Positions 16,927 through 26,595 are shown, counted from the stretch's first letter. The stretch is 64,000 bases of DNA from Candidatus Chlorohelix allophototropha (GCF_030389965.1 NZ_CP128399.1:2532934-2596933), one strand, 5' to 3'. A program made the numbers and translations. Notes: a model not told the origin generated them from the letters alone.

Positions 16927-18126
16927 CTAGAGAACGCTCAAAGCCTGTTCAAGGTCGGCTATGATATCTGCCGGGTCTTCGATACCCGCCGAGATACGCA
17001 CTAACCTATCGGTAACACCCACTGCATTGCGTTGTTCGAGGGATAAATGGCGATGGCTGGTCATAGCCGGATAGTTAACCGTTGTAATTACATCGGCAAG
17101 GCTAGGAACATATGGAATATGCTCCAACGCTTTAATGAAACGTTGCACCTCTTCTGCGCCGCCCTCTTTGATTTCAAAAGCAAGCATACCGCCAAAGCCT
17201 TTGGGCAACTGGCGTTGCGCTAGTTCATGTCGGGCGTGGCTTTCCAGACCGGGATAATGTACGCGGCTAACCTGTGGTTGCGCTTCTAGCCATTGCGCGA
17301 TTGCAAGAGCATTACGGCAGTGTGCGCCCATTCGTAGGGGTAGGGTCTTGAGGCTGCGCACATTCATCCAAGCATCAAACGGACTCATGGTAAGACCGAT
17401 AAGTTGCGCACTTTCGGTAGCCATTTTAACAAAGTTCTTATTACCGCTCAAAATACCGCCCAACGCATCGCTATGTCCGTTGGTATATTTGGTAGTGGCG
17501 TGTACAACCACATCCACCCCATATTCGAGCGGACGCAGCAGCGTGGGTGGGGTGAAGGTGCTATCGACAATCGATACCAGCTTATTCTCGCGTGCCAAGT
17601 TCGCCAATGCCGCCAAGTCTGCAACTCCCACCAACGGATTACCTAGCGTTTCAAAGAAAATAGCTTTGGTATTGGGTTTGAGCGCAGCTTTGACCGCTTG
17701 CTCATCTGACAGGTCTGCAAAGGTTACTTCGATACCAAAGCGAGATAATTGCTTCAAAAACAGTGATACAGTAACACCGTAGATGGACTTCTCCGCAATA
17801 ATATGATCGCCCGCTTGAGCAGCAGTAATTAAAGCGGTGAAGATGGCAGCCATCCCGCTTCCGGTAGCACGTGAGGCTTCCGCCCCTTCCATTTGAGCGA
17901 ACGCCTTTTCAAAAGCAGATTGGTTTGGTCCAGAAGAACGATAATACACCCAGCCTTTGCTGGGGTCGTGGTAAATGGAGTTGGCATCTTCTACGCTATC
18001 AAAACCCCACACTGTTGTTTGATAAAGCGGCATCGCCAAGGGGCGACCAGCCTGAGTGATTTCTATTTCACCCGCGTGTGCCGCCAGTGTTTCCTGTGAA
18101 CGTTTTGCGCGCTTCCGTTGCAACAT
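16927..18126 (-). CDS. Cys/Met-metabolism PLP enzyme (transsulfuration family)
   Basis: The 399-residue fold-type I PLP enzyme matches the cystathionine gamma-synthase / gamma-lyase / methionine gamma-lyase group in length and sequence. The PLP lysine lies in HATTKYTNGHSD near residue 209, and VYYRSSGPNQSAFE near 61-74 is the usual substrate-site region. Sequence alone does not settle whether it makes cystathionine or cleaves it. AAAGGA precedes the ATG. It begins 12 bp after prs, and cysK lies 40 kb away. Confidence 0.88.
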   Translation of the reverse strand: MLQRKRAKRSQETLAAHAGEIEITQAGRPLAMPLYQTTVWGFDSVEDANSIYHDPSKGWVYYRSSGPNQSAFEKAFAQMEGAEASRATGSGMAAIFTALITAAQAGDHIIAEKSIYGVTVSLFLKQLSRFGIEVTFADLSDEQAVKAALKPNTKAIFFETLGNPLVGVADLAALANLARENKLVSIVDSTFTPPTLLRPLEYGVDVVVHATTKYTNGHSDALGGILSGNKNFVKMATESAQLIGLTMSPFDAWMNVRSLKTLPLRMGAHCRNALAIAQWLEAQPQVSRVHYPGLESHARHELAQRQLPKGFGGMLAFEIKEGGAEEVQRFIKALEHIPYVPSLADVITTVNYPAMTSHRHLSLEQRNAVGVTDRLVRISAGIEDPADIIADLEQALSVL

Positions 18127-18138
18127 CTGATATTCCTT

Positions 18139-19098
18139 TCACTTCCACTTGGGGAACATCGCCCCTACCGATGCGCCTGAGTGAACACGCATGATACCCT
18201 CTCCCAGCAACCGAGCAATTGATATAACCTTTATCTTATCTAGCTGCTTAGTAGCCTGAAGTGGGATAGTATCGGTTAAAACCAGTTCTTCAATACAGCT
18301 ATCCTTTAGCCGCTGTACAGCAGGCCCACTCAGTACCGCATGCACGCATCCGGCATAAACAGCGGTTGCGCCGGCTTTCTTCACAGTATCGGCAGCCTGT
18401 GTAATTGATCCAGCGGTATCAATTTCATCATCTATCAGAATAGCTTGCTTGCCTTCTACCGAACCGATTAGATTCAACACGGAAGAGCGGTCATCGTTGC
18501 CCATACGGCGTTTTTCCACAATTGCCAAAGGAGCATTAATCAGTTGAGCAAAGTTTCTGGCGCGTTTGGCGCTGCCAAGGTCGGGCGAAACTACTACCGG
18601 GTTGTCTAGCCCTTTATCTTTGAAATAGTCTGCCAGAATATGAATTGCGGTGAGGTTATCAACCGGAATATTAAAAAAGCCCTCAATCTGACCGGAATGT
18701 AAATCAACGGTCATAAGACGGTGTGCGCCCGCCACTGTTATCATATCTGCAAGCAAGCGCGCTGTAATCGGCACACGGGGTTGGTCTTTTTTGTCGGTAC
18801 GACCATAAGCGTAGTAAGGCACAACTGCTGTTATTCGCCCGGCAGAAGCGCGTTTGAAGGCATCTATCATGATTAAAAGCTCCATGATAGAGCGATTTAC
18901 CGGAGTGGATAACGGTTGTATGACGTAAATATCGTTACCACGCACACTCTCTTCAATTTTACAAAAAATATTCTCGTTGGAAAATTCAAAAACCTGAGCA
19001 CGTCCTTGAGGGATATTGATATACTCACAAACTGCCAGCGCGAGCGCCGGGTTAGCATTCCCAGAAAATACGCCTACCTCATTATAAAGAGAACCCAC
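18139..19098 (-). CDS. prs: Ribose-phosphate pyrophosphokinase (PRPP synthase, class I)
   Basis: This enzyme makes PRPP from ribose 5-phosphate and ATP for nucleotide, histidine, tryptophan and NAD synthesis. The 319-residue length is standard. Visible motifs are VVPYYAYGRTDKKDQPRVPI (flexible loop side), DLHSGQIEGFF and the PRPP loop LIDDEIDTAGS near residue 220. The start is GTG at 19098 with AAAGA just before it. It heads a likely operon with the transsulfuration enzyme. Confidence 0.95.
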   Translation of the reverse strand: MGSLYNEVGVFSGNANPALALAVCEYINIPQGRAQVFEFSNENIFCKIEESVRGNDIYVIQPLSTPVNRSIMELLIMIDAFKRASAGRITAVVPYYAYGRTDKKDQPRVPITARLLADMITVAGAHRLMTVDLHSGQIEGFFNIPVDNLTAIHILADYFKDKGLDNPVVVSPDLGSAKRARNFAQLINAPLAIVEKRRMGNDDRSSVLNLIGSVEGKQAILIDDEIDTAGSITQAADTVKKAGATAVYAGCVHAVLSGPAVQRLKDSCIEELVLTDTIPLQATKQLDKIKVISIARLLGEGIMRVHSGASVGAMFPKWK

Positions 19099-19190
19099 TC
19101 TTTAAAACCCCTTCCAATTCACTAAGCTTTTAACCAGCACGCTTAGGTAAGTATAGCACAAAACCGGAATAGCTCAGGTAGTAAGGAAGC

Positions 19191-19225
19191 AAAAACCCCT
19201 TCCGTTAACTATATAAAGGAAGGGG
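19191..19225 (-). terminator. Terminator of the zinc-ribbon gene
   Basis: CCCCTTCC (19196-19203) pairs with GGAAGGGG (19218-19225); on the minus strand the stem is followed by TTTTT. Confidence 0.8.
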
Positions 19226-19260
19226 AAATTATTCAGTTTTTCTATTCTATTGTTCTAAGC

Positions 19261-19596
19261 CTAGCGTGAAGCTCCCGCACCTGCTGAAGTACGGCTGCGG
19301 TCGAAGCAATCGCTGCAAAAGACCGGGCGATCATACTTGGGCACAAATGGCACGGTGGTTTGCTTACCGCAGGAGGCGCATGTTACCGGATGGCGGACAC
19401 GCTCGGAACGTCCGGAACGATCTGACGAATTGGAAGAAGCGAAATTACCAGTTGACCGGCGTGCCTTGCGACAGTCAGTACAACGGCTTGGTATATTCAC
19501 TAATCCTTTTTGAGCGTAGAACTCTTGCTCACCGGCAGTCCATGTAAACGAAGCTCCGCACTCGCGACACTGTAGGGTCTTATCCTCAAAACTCAC
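19261..19596 (-). CDS. Small double zinc-ribbon protein
   Basis: The 111-residue protein has two zinc ribbons. The first is CRECGASF…CTDCRKARR (about 10-45) and the second CASCGKQTTVPF…CSDCFDRS (about 73-102), joined by a Ser/Arg-rich linker. This is the CxxC-CxxC type found in many Chloroflexota. Function is unknown; nucleic-acid or ribosome binding is plausible. The GTG start has a near-perfect AAGGAGG site six bases upstream. Confidence 0.9.
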   Translation of the reverse strand: MSFEDKTLQCRECGASFTWTAGEQEFYAQKGLVNIPSRCTDCRKARRSTGNFASSNSSDRSGRSERVRHPVTCASCGKQTTVPFVPKYDRPVFCSDCFDRSRTSAGAGASR

Positions 19597-20203
19597 CTTG
19601 GGCCTCCTTAAGAAGTAGCCGTGAAATCCCTGAAACCGGAGATTGCGATTGTAAAAGTTTGTCTAGCTTCGATAAATGTATTTGATAACATTTATCATAA
19701 AAAGAACTTGCTCATCTTAGCAGCTAACACATGTCCCAGTTGATAATAGGAATTGCTAATTAATATGCAACAAGCTAAGTATAGCGATGTGGACTGGGAC
19801 ATCCGGTCGGGGGCGGACAGTCGAAAACCACCATTGCCAATTAGAATACATTGCAAGCTAACCAAGCAAATTCAAAGTCGCCTGATTCTCAGGTATTTGA
19901 AGCTCCAAACTATAACTGGTTATTTTGTGTGCGAGTTCTAAAATGAGTACAAAGTAAATACTAGCAAAACTTTTTTACAAATGCAATACTTTTTTAACAC
20001 ATAGTTAAAATTTATTCACCAAATAAAGGTCTTTTCAAAAGATTTAGCCGGATTCTTCCTTTATACACACTGGAACGGCTTCAGAAAAGCGGTTTATAGG
20101 GAACTGCTATTTTTTAGGTCATTTATTGAATATATTTCTGTGCGCATATACAGTTCCCATCCTGACAGGAAATTTGTACAGAATTTAGGTTCATAAGGAA
20201 GGT
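19597..20203. other. 607-bp intergenic region with two inverted repeats
   Basis: No credible gene is visible on either strand. It holds GATAAATG/CATTTATC (19671-19696) and a longer structure bounded by ATGTCCCAGT (19731-19740) and ACTGGGACAT (19793-19802) with an inner GCTA-AGTA-TAGC hairpin. The rest is AT-rich. Confidence 0.6.
19731..19802. repeat. 72-bp element bounded by a perfect 10-bp inverted repeat
   Basis: ATGTCCCAGT and ACTGGGACAT are exact complements 52 bases apart. The element could be a structured RNA or a miniature element end pair. Confidence 0.45.
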
Positions 20204-20905
20204 TTACTCTGGCAGCGCGGTAAAGCGATAGCCCTTACTCCGCTCGGTATAGATAAATCTAGGATTCTGGGCATCATCTCCCAATTTCTCGCGCAAATGA
20301 CGGATATGGACTTTAAGGTATTCCAGTGCATCCTGATATTGCGGTCCCCATACTTTGGTTAGCAAGTATTCGTGGGAAACCACCTGACCGGGATTACTAG
20401 CAAGCAAATACAACAAATTGTACTCAATCGAAGTAAGCCGCACCTGCTGATTATCAAGGGTTACATTTTTAGTCACAAAATCAATCTTCAGACCCTGGTA
20501 TTCCACCATGTTTTTAATAGCGGTGGTTTTGGAACGCATAGTGCGCCTTAATTGCGCCCGGATGCGTGCCATCAATTCAAGGGGACTGAACGGCTTGGTA
20601 ATATAATCGTCTGCGCCTGCTTCCAACCCACGCACCTTCTCGATTTCATCATCCCTGACCGTCAGAAAAATAATCGGCACATCAATATTCTCGCGGCGGA
20701 TACTACGGCAAGCTTCCAAACCACCCAAGCGCGGCATATTCATATCAAGAATTACCAGATCAGGATTCTCTTTGCGAAATAGTTCGACCGCCATTTGCCC
20801 ATCTTCCGCGCTGATTATTTCCCAATCAGGTGAGTTCATCCTAAGCCCAACGCTGATAACTTCCACCACGTCTGGTTCATCATCGGCTATCAAAATTTTT
20901 ACCAT
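20204..20905 (-). CDS. OmpR-family response regulator
   Basis: The 233-residue protein has a receiver domain with acidic pocket D8/D9, phosphoacceptor D54 (VILDMNMP), T81 and K103. A C-terminal winged-helix DNA-binding domain follows (about 135-230), ending in RSKGYRF. It starts 36 bp after the histidine kinase stop and is its likely partner. The target genes are not evident. Confidence 0.95.
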   Translation of the reverse strand: MVKILIADDEPDVVEVISVGLRMNSPDWEIISAEDGQMAVELFRKENPDLVILDMNMPRLGGLEACRSIRRENIDVPIIFLTVRDDEIEKVRGLEAGADDYITKPFSPLELMARIRAQLRRTMRSKTTAIKNMVEYQGLKIDFVTKNVTLDNQQVRLTSIEYNLLYLLASNPGQVVSHEYLLTKVWGPQYQDALEYLKVHIRHLREKLGDDAQNPRFIYTERSKGYRFTALPE

Positions 20906-20941
20906 AACACTTTTTTCTAGTCTTGATTTTTCAAGATAGCT

Positions 20942-22867
20942 TTAGTCGCGCACCGCTGTAAGCGAGCGTTTCTTCGTGCTTGTTATAGGCACAGTAACAG
21001 GCAAATTAAAATAAAAAGCGCTACCCTCACCGGGGGTACTCTCAACCCAGATACGACCACCATGCAACTCAACCAGACTTCGCGCTATACTCAAACCCAA
21101 ACCTGTTCCAATCTTGCTCCCCTGAGTATTGTGCGCCCGATAAAACCTCTCAAAAATTTTCTCTTGCTCTTTTTCAGCTATCCCCGGTCCATTGTCACTG
21201 ACACACACTACTATATTTTGCGATTCCTCCCGCGCTTCAAGCTTAATTGTACCCCCATTCTGGGTATAGCGGTTGGCATTTGATAGCAGGTTTGTAACCA
21301 CCTGTTCTAATCGCCTGCGATCACCGCTAACCGTTGCTAATTTTGGAGGAATCTCTACCAATAAAGTCTGATTCTTACGATCAGTCAAGGGACGTATAGT
21401 TGCCACCACATCCTGTAATACTTCCGAGAAATTAACCGAATGTAGCGAAAGTTTGAGCCGCCCATTTTGAAGTTTTGCCATATCCAGCAGGTCATTCACG
21501 AGGCTGTTAAGGCGGTCGGTGTTGCGCTCGACATTCTTAATAAGGGTAGATTGGGTAGCGCTTAATTCTTCGGGTGGTTGCGATAGCAGCAAAATAGTAG
21601 AAGCTTTTATGGAAGTCAGCGGAGTGCGCAATTCATGGGACACTACCGACAGAAAATCGCTCTTTAGCTGCTCTAATTCTTGTAAACGTTGCACATTTTG
21701 GCGTTCAAGCTCATATAAGTAAGCATTCTTTATTAGCAACGACATTTGTCGTCCCAACGCTCCTAGCAATTCCTGATCGCTTTCCTCGAAAGCCGGACCG
21801 TTCTGGCGCAAAATCGACAAACCGCCGCCATCTCGGTCATCCCAGTGCAAAGGCACTACCAAAATTGCTTCCTGCCCGTTATCCTGAACTATTCTTAGCG
21901 GCTTTCCTTCGATTACCACCGTTTCCAGATCGGCATTGCTCAATACCAACGCGCCCGCCTGAATACCGCCGCGTGAGTCGTTCGGTAATGGTTCGTAGGC
22001 AGCATCAACACCCGACCATGAAGCGCTGATAGTCAATTGCTGGAACTGGTCGCGTCCGGTCAAGAAAGCAACACAAGCATCAACATCCAAAGCTTGGGGC
22101 AAGCTTTCTACTGTTTTTTGCATCAGCTCTTCCAGTTCGAGGCTGGCGTTCAAACGTTCGCTCAAGCGATTCAAGGCGGAAAGAGCTTTAACCTGATGGT
22201 TCAACTGCGCTGACAAAGCCTTTTCACGGCGTGCCACTTCTCGTTGCTGTTGCAAAGCGCGGGTCATAGAGCTTCCCACGCTCACGAACACGAACATTGC
22301 CATTACTTCACTGATTACAATGGTAAGGTGCAATTCATTCCAGATAATGTGACTTATGAACATCGTGGCAGCAATAAACATTGCACCCACGCCTGCCGTC
22401 AGAGTCATGGCATTGCTAGAGTTGAAATCGAAACTGGCTTCCACCACGATAAGATAAATTAGCACGAGGAAAGGGCTGTATATACCACCGCTGATGCCAA
22501 TAGCGAGACATGTCACCGCTGCATCAAATAACGAAATTGGAATGTTACCGTTGGGTTGTCGATAATGATAGCGGAGTAGAATAAAAACGCCATTGCCAAT
22601 TGCCACCAGTGCGGTGAATTGGAAAGCCCGCCACATGTTTTCGGGGTTTTTAACATCCCCGGCGAGGTAAAGTTGCAGCAATAAGCCCAGACCCACCACC
22701 AACCAACGCAAAATTACAAATACCCGCTCCACAGTGAAGGGGATATTGTCGCCGGATTGGAATGAGCTTCCCGCCTCGTTTGCTGTATGTTTGCCAGCCA
22801 ACCTGCCGAGTCGAGCGCTTATATTCGCCGGTTTTAAAGCGATCCGAGTTTTTATACGGGGTTGCAA
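20942..22867 (-). CDS. Membrane sensor histidine kinase with GAF domain
   Basis: The 641-residue protein has five or six membrane helices (about 45-200), a coiled coil (205-235), a GAF domain (about 240-382), a HisKA domain with H411 in SHELRTPL, and a HATPase_c domain with N box NLLSNANRYT, DNGPGIA and GTGLGLSI. It phosphorylates the OmpR-type regulator encoded directly downstream. The membrane part resembles MASE-type sensors; the signal is unknown. Confidence 0.95.
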   Translation of the reverse strand: MQPRIKTRIALKPANISARLGRLAGKHTANEAGSSFQSGDNIPFTVERVFVILRWLVVGLGLLLQLYLAGDVKNPENMWRAFQFTALVAIGNGVFILLRYHYRQPNGNIPISLFDAAVTCLAIGISGGIYSPFLVLIYLIVVEASFDFNSSNAMTLTAGVGAMFIAATMFISHIIWNELHLTIVISEVMAMFVFVSVGSSMTRALQQQREVARREKALSAQLNHQVKALSALNRLSERLNASLELEELMQKTVESLPQALDVDACVAFLTGRDQFQQLTISASWSGVDAAYEPLPNDSRGGIQAGALVLSNADLETVVIEGKPLRIVQDNGQEAILVVPLHWDDRDGGGLSILRQNGPAFEESDQELLGALGRQMSLLIKNAYLYELERQNVQRLQELEQLKSDFLSVVSHELRTPLTSIKASTILLLSQPPEELSATQSTLIKNVERNTDRLNSLVNDLLDMAKLQNGRLKLSLHSVNFSEVLQDVVATIRPLTDRKNQTLLVEIPPKLATVSGDRRRLEQVVTNLLSNANRYTQNGGTIKLEAREESQNIVVCVSDNGPGIAEKEQEKIFERFYRAHNTQGSKIGTGLGLSIARSLVELHGGRIWVESTPGEGSAFYFNLPVTVPITSTKKRSLTAVRD

Positions 22868-22912
22868 ATTTTAATACTCCAGACTAGCGCGAGCAAGTTG
22901 CTAATGCGCCTC

Positions 22913-23284
22913 TTAACTTCTGGAGACAGGATCAGGTTTTTGTTCTAAGCCACCGGATGTTGCGGAGTCATCCCAACCGCTATCCTCCCAGATTCCGGTA
23001 GCTTTAACGCGGTTATTTTCTTTGGCTTTTTCCTGCTCTTGTTTATTTGCCAGCCATTTGGCTTTACGTTCTTTGTAGTTAAGGAAATAAAACAAGCGGT
23101 CTCCCGCTATGTAGCCTATTAGAACAGGCAACAAAAATATTGCCATATCTACTGCGCTACCACCGCCGGGAATTGCGCCCTGCCCGAAAACCGCCACTCG
23201 TAGGTTTGCCAGCCCATAATAGGCTGCTACAAATACATCAAGCCCGATAAAAATAGAAACCAGCAATTTTACAATTTTTAACAT
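22913..23284 (-). CDS. Small two-helix membrane protein, unknown function
   Basis: The 123-residue protein has two predicted membrane helices (about 3-24 and 44-64) and a charged cytoplasmic tail rich in Lys/Glu (about 70-95). I recognise no family. It lies 45 bp before the histidine kinase on the same strand and may be cotranscribed with it. Confidence 0.75.
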   Translation of the reverse strand: MLKIVKLLVSIFIGLDVFVAAYYGLANLRVAVFGQGAIPGGGSAVDMAIFLLPVLIGYIAGDRLFYFLNYKERKAKWLANKQEQEKAKENNRVKATGIWEDSGWDDSATSGGLEQKPDPVSRS

Positions 23285-23356
23285 TTGTCTGTATATCTTG
23301 GAGGGTTCGCTTCTCTCTAAAAAGAGTGCGAACCATCATTAGTATTCAGGAAAACT

Positions 23357-23812
23357 TTAGGGAATTAATCTGGTAGCTTCCGTATTAATTTCTCGTTCAA
23401 CTAGGATTTGAATCCCAGCCAAAACTTTCTGCCAGTAACGCTGCCTTGCTTCCCGCTCATTTTCTCCGGGCAGATTCTCTTGGTGAAAACTGATGGTAGT
23501 TTTGTTACCATTCGGGATTGTCCTAACCTGCACCGTGGAAGCTTTTGACCAGCCTTTCGGCTGCCAAGTTAAACGGATATTTACGCCGGGATTAATTACC
23601 TTGATTTGTCCACTTATTCCTTCATCTGTTTGGTATCTTTCGCCCTTTACCAAATTCAAATGCGGGGTTTTTCCAAGCCATAGGTTTATTACTTCCGGTG
23701 AGGTAACAAGCTCCCAAGCTTTCTGATGGGAAATCGGAAAGGATTTCCGAACGCCTATCTCAAATCCGGCAGACTTTGTAAGTCCCAAAACCTTTTTATC
23801 ATTTATAGCCAT
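23357..23812 (-). CDS. SRPBCC/AHSA1-like domain protein
   Basis: The 151-residue protein shows the start-like fold pattern of activator-of-Hsp90-type SRPBCC proteins: FPISHQKAWELVTSPEVINLWLG near residues 25-47 and a C-terminal helix from about 120. This fold binds hydrophobic ligands. No catalytic residues can be named and the ligand is unknown. It lies 134 bp after the EB_dh gene and probably has its own transcript. Confidence 0.8.
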   Translation of the reverse strand: MAINDKKVLGLTKSAGFEIGVRKSFPISHQKAWELVTSPEVINLWLGKTPHLNLVKGERYQTDEGISGQIKVINPGVNIRLTWQPKGWSKASTVQVRTIPNGNKTTISFHQENLPGENEREARQRYWQKVLAGIQILVEREINTEATRLIP

Positions 23813-23946
23813 ATTTTTAAACTGTTATTTACTAACCCCTAGCTTCCACATAATTATAACTCAAGAATTGCTTTAATTTCCCACAATTTCGAATTTGAAA
23901 CTAATTTTGTAGAATAGACTCCCCAATAGTTTTTATGAGTTGTAGC

Positions 23947-24975
23947 CTACTTTTCGTGATTTGCCTGGGGTAAAAATCTCCAAGCTGCGAATATGCCACC
24001 TATTAGTACAAGTGCCCATAACCCTAAATTTATCAGGTCGGAAACCAATTGAGGTGACTTGTCGCCTTGCTGTAAGGTCAGGTCAACCCAAGCAGATACC
24101 GCCTTCTTGCTCAAACGCTCGCCCTGTCCGCCATCCCAAACCGCGAAAGCTACCTGCGTACCGTATTCGTCACCCGCCTTCGTACCTACCAAATCAACTG
24201 CGTTTTTGCGATCACTCAGTTTTTCTTGGCGCATAAAAATCAGAGTCCACGTTTTGTTGACCGGATCGTAAACGGCTTTGCTATCAGGGTCATACTTTGC
24301 CGGGTCAATCAAGTAAGCGGGGTTTGGTCCGACCCAGTTTTTAGCGGCTTTGAGACCGCCACTGGTTAAGACCGGCTCAAAGCCTTGCGCACGGGTAATA
24401 TCAGCGTCACGCTCTGCTTTCCATTGCCAGATATTGACTAGCGCATCGATTTGACCCATGCAGCGGAAAGCTTGCCGCCCTACGTGCTGTTCAGGGTCGA
24501 GAGGGAATTCGATAGCCGCCGCATCGCTAAAGGTTTGCTGAGTACCTTGGACTGTCTCGCCTGTATTTAGGGAATCATCTTTCCACTGTAGCCAGATAGC
24601 AACATTTTTACCATCGTGCGCCGCTTTTGCCCTTATTTGGGAAACCGAACCGCCGTATTCTTTTACGAAAAACTGCGCGCTCAGAGGTACAATTGCCGCT
24701 TCTACCTTCGCGCCACCCGGTAGTGTGGCGTTGTCATCCCAAACAGGCGCATTGGGGTTTAAAAACGTGCTACCTTGATCAGGCAGATAAAGTGCTACTA
24801 ATTTATTTGTATCCGCGCTTACGGGCTGAAAATTTACAGCCCACATTAACATAGCCAACGCAAAAGCCATGCCGATTACCGCTACTGGATACATCCGGTT
24901 GGAATGATGCACAGGGACGGGCGCAGAGGTTGTAAGCTGGCTTTGTATCTTGTCTGTTATATCAACTGTCTCCAT
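23947..24975 (-). CDS. Membrane-anchored EB_dh-type heme b protein, last gene of the b6-type operon
   Basis: The 342-residue protein has an N-terminal membrane helix (30-48), an extracytoplasmic domain of the ethylbenzene-dehydrogenase gamma-subunit/heme-b-binding type, and a C-terminal helix (about 316-335). The heme region reads FRCMGQIDALVNIWQWK (170-186); M173 is the likely axial ligand and the second is probably a Lys further on. In known enzymes this fold passes electrons to or from a molybdopterin subunit, but none is encoded here. It follows the di-heme cytochrome c by 28 bp, so it is probably an extra redox subunit or electron acceptor of the complex. Confidence 0.8.
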   Translation of the reverse strand: METVDITDKIQSQLTTSAPVPVHHSNRMYPVAVIGMAFALAMLMWAVNFQPVSADTNKLVALYLPDQGSTFLNPNAPVWDDNATLPGGAKVEAAIVPLSAQFFVKEYGGSVSQIRAKAAHDGKNVAIWLQWKDDSLNTGETVQGTQQTFSDAAAIEFPLDPEQHVGRQAFRCMGQIDALVNIWQWKAERDADITRAQGFEPVLTSGGLKAAKNWVGPNPAYLIDPAKYDPDSKAVYDPVNKTWTLIFMRQEKLSDRKNAVDLVGTKAGDEYGTQVAFAVWDGGQGERLSKKAVSAWVDLTLQQGDKSPQLVSDLINLGLWALVLIGGIFAAWRFLPQANHEK

Positions 24976-25003
24976 AAGATCTCCATCCTTACCAGAAAAA
25001 CCG

Positions 25004-25924
25004 CTACTTGGTAGGTGTAGGCGTGGCTTGATCTAGCGCCTTGACTGTTACGGGCGCTCTTTTTAACTCAGAAATATAGTCCACGATTGTATTCCGCTCG
25101 TCTACCGTCATCTGGATTGCAGGCATCCAAGTGGGTTGCATCGGCCAAAACTCGGTTCGCGCGGTAGAATATTGGCTGAACCATGGTTGCACGTTCGGTC
25201 CTCGGTTGCTATCAGGAACTTTAGTAGGATCTTCAATCCAAGTATAAAGCCAATCACGGGTGCGACGGCTGCCCACTTCGGTAAGGTTTGGAGCAAGCGT
25301 AGTTCCGGCGCTGCCTATAGCGTGGCAGTTGAGGCAACCCTTCTGCATTATCAGCTTCTTGGTACTAGCAAGCTCTGCATCCAGCGCCGCTTTCTGTTGA
25401 ACTCCCGCAGGAGTAGTCTTGTCGGCATCGGGATATTTGGCTTTCTGTGCGGCGTTTGCCGGAAGGTCGGCACTAAAGTTAGGATTCTGAGTATAAGTCA
25501 GCACCTGCAAAACATCATCCCAGTTTCCGTAGATAATATAAGTAATTATGAAATCAATTTGCTCATCGGTTAAAGGACCACCAAAGTTGCGAGACCAAGC
25601 GGGCATCGCTATACCCGGTTGAGGACTGAATTGACCACGAGTCATGGCTTTGTTAATAAAATCGTAAGTAGAATTGAAATCAAAGTTTTTGTCGCCCGGT
25701 TTCCAGCTTGGACGATTAAGGGCGGGACCAATTGCGCCTTCTCCCTTTGGTCCATGACATTGAGAACAGTTTGCCGCAAAAAGCTGCGCCCCCTTCAGAA
25801 TCTCTTCATCCCGGTTTGATATTGTTGTTAGAGAAGCACGACTGTTATCGTTCAAGATATACAAGAGCATCCCCAGCACTACGGCAAGCGCAAACGCAAT
25901 GCTCATCACCATTCTGGTGGACAT
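25004..25924 (-). CDS. Membrane-anchored di-heme cytochrome c
   Basis: The 306-residue protein has an uncleaved N-terminal anchor (about 5-23) and two class-I cytochrome c domains. The first has C53-x-x-C56-H57 with likely Met ligand M107; the second has C197-x-x-C200-H201 with likely Met ligand M267. It lies 56 bp after the Rieske gene. It probably plays the cytochrome f/c1 part, as the di-heme cytochrome c does in the heliobacterial pet operon. It would oxidise the Rieske cluster and pass electrons to a periplasmic carrier or the EB_dh protein. Confidence 0.92.
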   Translation of the reverse strand: MSTRMVMSIAFALAVVLGMLLYILNDNSRASLTTISNRDEEILKGAQLFAANCSQCHGPKGEGAIGPALNRPSWKPGDKNFDFNSTYDFINKAMTRGQFSPQPGIAMPAWSRNFGGPLTDEQIDFIITYIIYGNWDDVLQVLTYTQNPNFSADLPANAAQKAKYPDADKTTPAGVQQKAALDAELASTKKLIMQKGCLNCHAIGSAGTTLAPNLTEVGSRRTRDWLYTWIEDPTKVPDSNRGPNVQPWFSQYSTARTEFWPMQPTWMPAIQMTVDERNTIVDYISELKRAPVTVKALDQATPTPTK

Positions 25925-25980
25925 TTGATTACCTTCTATTTCACTAACCCTGGTTAATTCAAGAACTTCAAGCTATCGCT

Positions 25981-26595
25981 TTAAGCCTGAGTCTGCATTG
26001 AAACATTATGTTTTTCGCGACGAGTTATTTTCCCAGTATCCACAATTACTCTACCGCCAGTGGTAGTCATTGCCATATAATCCAACGGGCGAGGAGCAGG
26101 TCCACCAAAGTTTTGACCGCTATAAATGTAGAGAGAACCATGGCAGGGACAGTGAAAAATCCCTTTATAGCTTTTGCCTTCGTAAGTGCCGCTTTCATCC
26201 GGCGCCCAAGGTACGGTACAACCAAGATGCACACACTTCCAGTAGAGCGCCATAAAACCGCCGCCATCCTCTTTCCGCAAATGTACCAACCATAAGCGAC
26301 CATCCGATATTTTTGTGACAGTACCTTCTGGATAATCGGTAACAGCGCCTAACGCAATTTTGCTACCGAAAGTACCCACTTTCTTAGGCCAGAAGAAAAG
26401 CAGAAAGGTTGCCGCGCCCCCAATGGTAAAAGCAGTCATAGTACCTAGAAAGGAATTGCGCATAAAGCGGCGGCGGGTTATTTTTGCCTCTTCTTCCAGT
26501 TCTTGAGGTGTAGGCTTATACCCCCCGCCATCCTCGCCGGTTTGCTCTGGGGTGGTTACAACTACCGGCTTACCATCCTTATATATAATTGCCAT
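25981..26595 (-). CDS. Rieske iron-sulfur protein of the b6-type complex
   Basis: The 204-residue protein carries a Tat-like TRRRFMRNS motif (40-48), one membrane helix (about 50-70) and a Rieske domain. Cluster ligands are C121, H123, C149 and H152, and C126/C151 can form the stabilising disulfide, so this is a high-potential-type fold with CxHLGC and CPCHGS intact. It takes electrons from quinol at the outer site of cytochrome b and hands them to the cytochrome c encoded next. Confidence 0.95.
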   Translation of the reverse strand: MAIIYKDGKPVVVTTPEQTGEDGGGYKPTPQELEEEAKITRRRFMRNSFLGTMTAFTIGGAATFLLFFWPKKVGTFGSKIALGAVTDYPEGTVTKISDGRLWLVHLRKEDGGGFMALYWKCVHLGCTVPWAPDESGTYEGKSYKGIFHCPCHGSLYIYSGQNFGGPAPRPLDYMAMTTTGGRVIVDTGKITRREKHNVSMQTQA

